Source of the DNA: Candidatus Dadabacteria bacterium UBA1144
GTDB lineage: Bacteria > Desulfobacterota_D > UBA1144
DNA length: 64,000 nt
Direction: 5' to 3'
Assembly: GCA_002311855.1 (NCBI GenBank)
Contig: DCAB01000012.1
Span: forward strand, 125,785 to 189,784
The notes under the pieces: generated by a model
Told to the model about the DNA's origin: nothing
The model's input: the letters and a program-made list of their open reading frames with translations, nothing else
Database searches by the model: none
Position numbers and translations under genes: made by a program
Shown: positions 63,431 through 64,000 of the stretch, in pieces
Layout: each line of letters starts with the position of its first letter
Position numbering within the stretch: position 1 is the first letter of the stretch

Positions 63431-63808
63431 TTATTCAAGGTCTATAGCATAAATTCTTAAAATTTCTAAGGGTATCATTTCCAAAACTTTACTGTTAGTG
63501 GAGAGCAAGAAAATATTTGGAGCACAGTTATTGTCATATGCCTCCTTCCATCTCATCGCACATAAACACCATTTATCTCCTGGCTTAAGTCCAGGAAAAT
63601 TAAATTCAGGAATCGGTGCGCTTAAATCGTTACCATTTTCTTTTGAGAATTTTAAAAACTCTTCGGTCATTAAAGTACAAATGAAATGTCTACCAAAATC
63701 AGTTTCGTCAGTATTACAACACCCATCTCTGAAAAATCCCGTAATTGGATTCTCACTACAGGTTTCTACAACTTCCCCAAAAACATTTTTTTGATTGTTA
63801 TTAGTCAT
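63431..63808 (-). CDS. DUF2237 family protein
   Basis: A 125-residue protein matching DUF2237: NVFGEVVETCSENPITGFF, RDGCCNTDETDFGRHFICT and PGDKWCLCAMRWKEAY. Several conserved cysteines (C17, C30, C31, C44, C81, C83) suggest metal or redox chemistry, but the function is unknown to me. Its ATG lies within a 13-codon upstream frame at 63801-63842, which shares its start with the DUF2103-like gene. Confidence 0.88.
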   Translation of the reverse strand: MTNNNQKNVFGEVVETCSENPITGFFRDGCCNTDETDFGRHFICTLMTEEFLKFSKENGNDLSAPIPEFNFPGLKPGDKWCLCAMRWKEAYDNNCAPNIFLLSTNSKVLEMIPLEILRIYAIDLE

Positions 63809-63842
63809 TTTTTTGATTTATACGATTTAATTTTATCGCCAT
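63801..63842 (-). other. 13-codon frame overlapping the DUF2237 start; duplicated DUF2103-type leader
   Basis: Reads MAIKLNRINQKND then stop and overlaps the DUF2237 ATG by eight bases. Its first four codons and upstream bases repeat the start of the DUF2103-like gene. AGGAGG (63861-63856) lies 13 bases upstream. It may be a remnant of a duplicated gene start or a translational-coupling leader. Confidence 0.4.
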
Positions 63843-63858
63843 TTAATAGTACATTCCT
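63831..63858 (-). repeat. Duplicated leader segment, second copy
   Basis: Repeats 62153-62184 with one substitution and a four-base deletion. Both copies cover a gene-start region on the minus strand, including the ATGGCGATAAAA start. Confidence 0.65.
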
Positions 63859-63894
63859 CCTAATACCCTTTGTTTATAGGGGTTTTAAAATTTG

Positions 63895-63909
63895 ACGTGG
63901 GTTGCACGT
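63895..63909 (-). terminator. Possible weak hairpin after the last MORN gene
   Basis: Perfect five-base stem ACGTG/CACGT with a five-base loop, five bases after the MORN stop. It is followed on the minus strand by CAAATTTTAAAA, not a strong uridine run, so termination is doubtful. Confidence 0.3.
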
Positions 63910-63914
63910 ACTTT

Positions 63915-64000
63915 TTATTCAACTAATTCTCCGTTTTCCCATATACCTTCATCTTTTGAACCATCTGCGTAAGTATAAGTTCCTTGACCGTGTCCCTTTC
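63915..64000 (-). CDS. MORN-repeat protein, C-terminal end only
   Basis: The window edge cuts this gene. The visible 28 codons encode KGHGQGTYTYADGSKDEGIW then an acidic end (ENGELVE) and stop TAA at 63917-63915. The pattern GHGQGTYTYADGS is a MORN unit. It is probably a second MORN gene in tandem with the one at 62240-62593, separated by the glycosylase and DUF2237 genes. Confidence 0.75.
   Translation of the reverse strand, partial: KGHGQGTYTYADGSKDEGIWENGELVE

Noticed and set aside
1..64000. tRNA, rRNA, CRISPR, insertion sequence, prophage or toxin-antitoxin loci
   Set aside because: I looked for cloverleaf-like segments, regularly spaced repeats, transposase or integrase motifs and small paired genes and found none I could support.

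Overview
The window is AT-rich (about one-third G+C by eye), very gene-dense bacterial DNA with 63 protein-coding features, most separated by fewer than 30 bases or overlapping by 4-40 bases. I see no tRNA, rRNA, CRISPR array, insertion sequence or phage gene. The cell is Gram-negative: there are TolC-like and porin-like outer-membrane proteins and lipoproteins, and MurE carries the DNPR motif of meso-diaminopimelate peptidoglycan. The low G+C, short spacers, frequent TTG starts and near absence of mobile DNA suggest a streamlined, probably aquatic bacterium. The PASTA-tailed FtsI, the archaeal-type phosphoglycerate mutase and the DUF1152 protein argue against an ordinary gammaproteobacterium. 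A deltaproteobacterium-like or candidate-phylum lineage (for example SAR324 or Dadabacteria) is possible, but this is inference and cannot be settled from the window.

Layout. 1-750 (-): truncated DUF1152 gene. 791-6899 (+): aroA-cmk-ispH-sppA-lapA-lipA-apgM, a coupled run for chorismate, nucleotide, isoprenoid, lipoate and glycolytic functions. 6876-8754 (-): mazG and an M24 peptidase. 8831-9160 (+): A-type Fe-S carrier. 9167-13929 (-): murQ-anmK-nagZ-SSF symporter, a peptidoglycan-recycling unit. 14032-15600 (+): purH. 15597-25151 (-): an envelope block of TolC-like protein, large barrel protein with its own promoter and terminator, GlcD-like oxidase, a 44-residue lipoprotein, OprO/P-like porin with a divergent PiT-like transporter, M48 lipoprotein peptidase and an aminotransferase. 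25325-26392 (+): a bacterial deoxyhypusine-synthase homologue. 26375-37479 (-): murJ-aroQ-recJ-OMP-trkA-trkH-ribF-aroE-thrC-thiE, probably one long transcription unit. 37547-38479 (+): metallo-beta-lactamase-fold hydrolase.

38832-55261 (+) is a complete division and cell-wall (dcw) cluster: mraZ-rsmH-ftsL-ftsI-murE-murF-mraY-murD-ftsW-murG-murC-murB-ftsQ-ftsA-ftsZ. It has no ddl and almost no spacer DNA. It meets rsfS-nadD-ribD-ftsY (-) head to head; dnaE (+) follows. The last 2.2 kb is a looser accessory stretch with a DUF2103-like protein, two MORN-repeat genes, an AlkA-type glycosylase, a DUF2237 protein and short intergenic repeats.

Together the genes describe cell-wall synthesis (dcw, murJ), turnover and re-use (nagZ, anmK, murQ), envelope transport and core metabolism. 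Points most worth a second look: murJ seems to start at a non-AUG, non-GUG/UUG codon; an SSF symporter sits where a muropeptide permease might be expected; there is a deoxyhypusine-synthase homologue; an aminotransferase has Arg in place of the usual PLP-contacting Asn; mraZ is preceded by 10-base-period repeats; and a repeat-linked accessory module ends the window.
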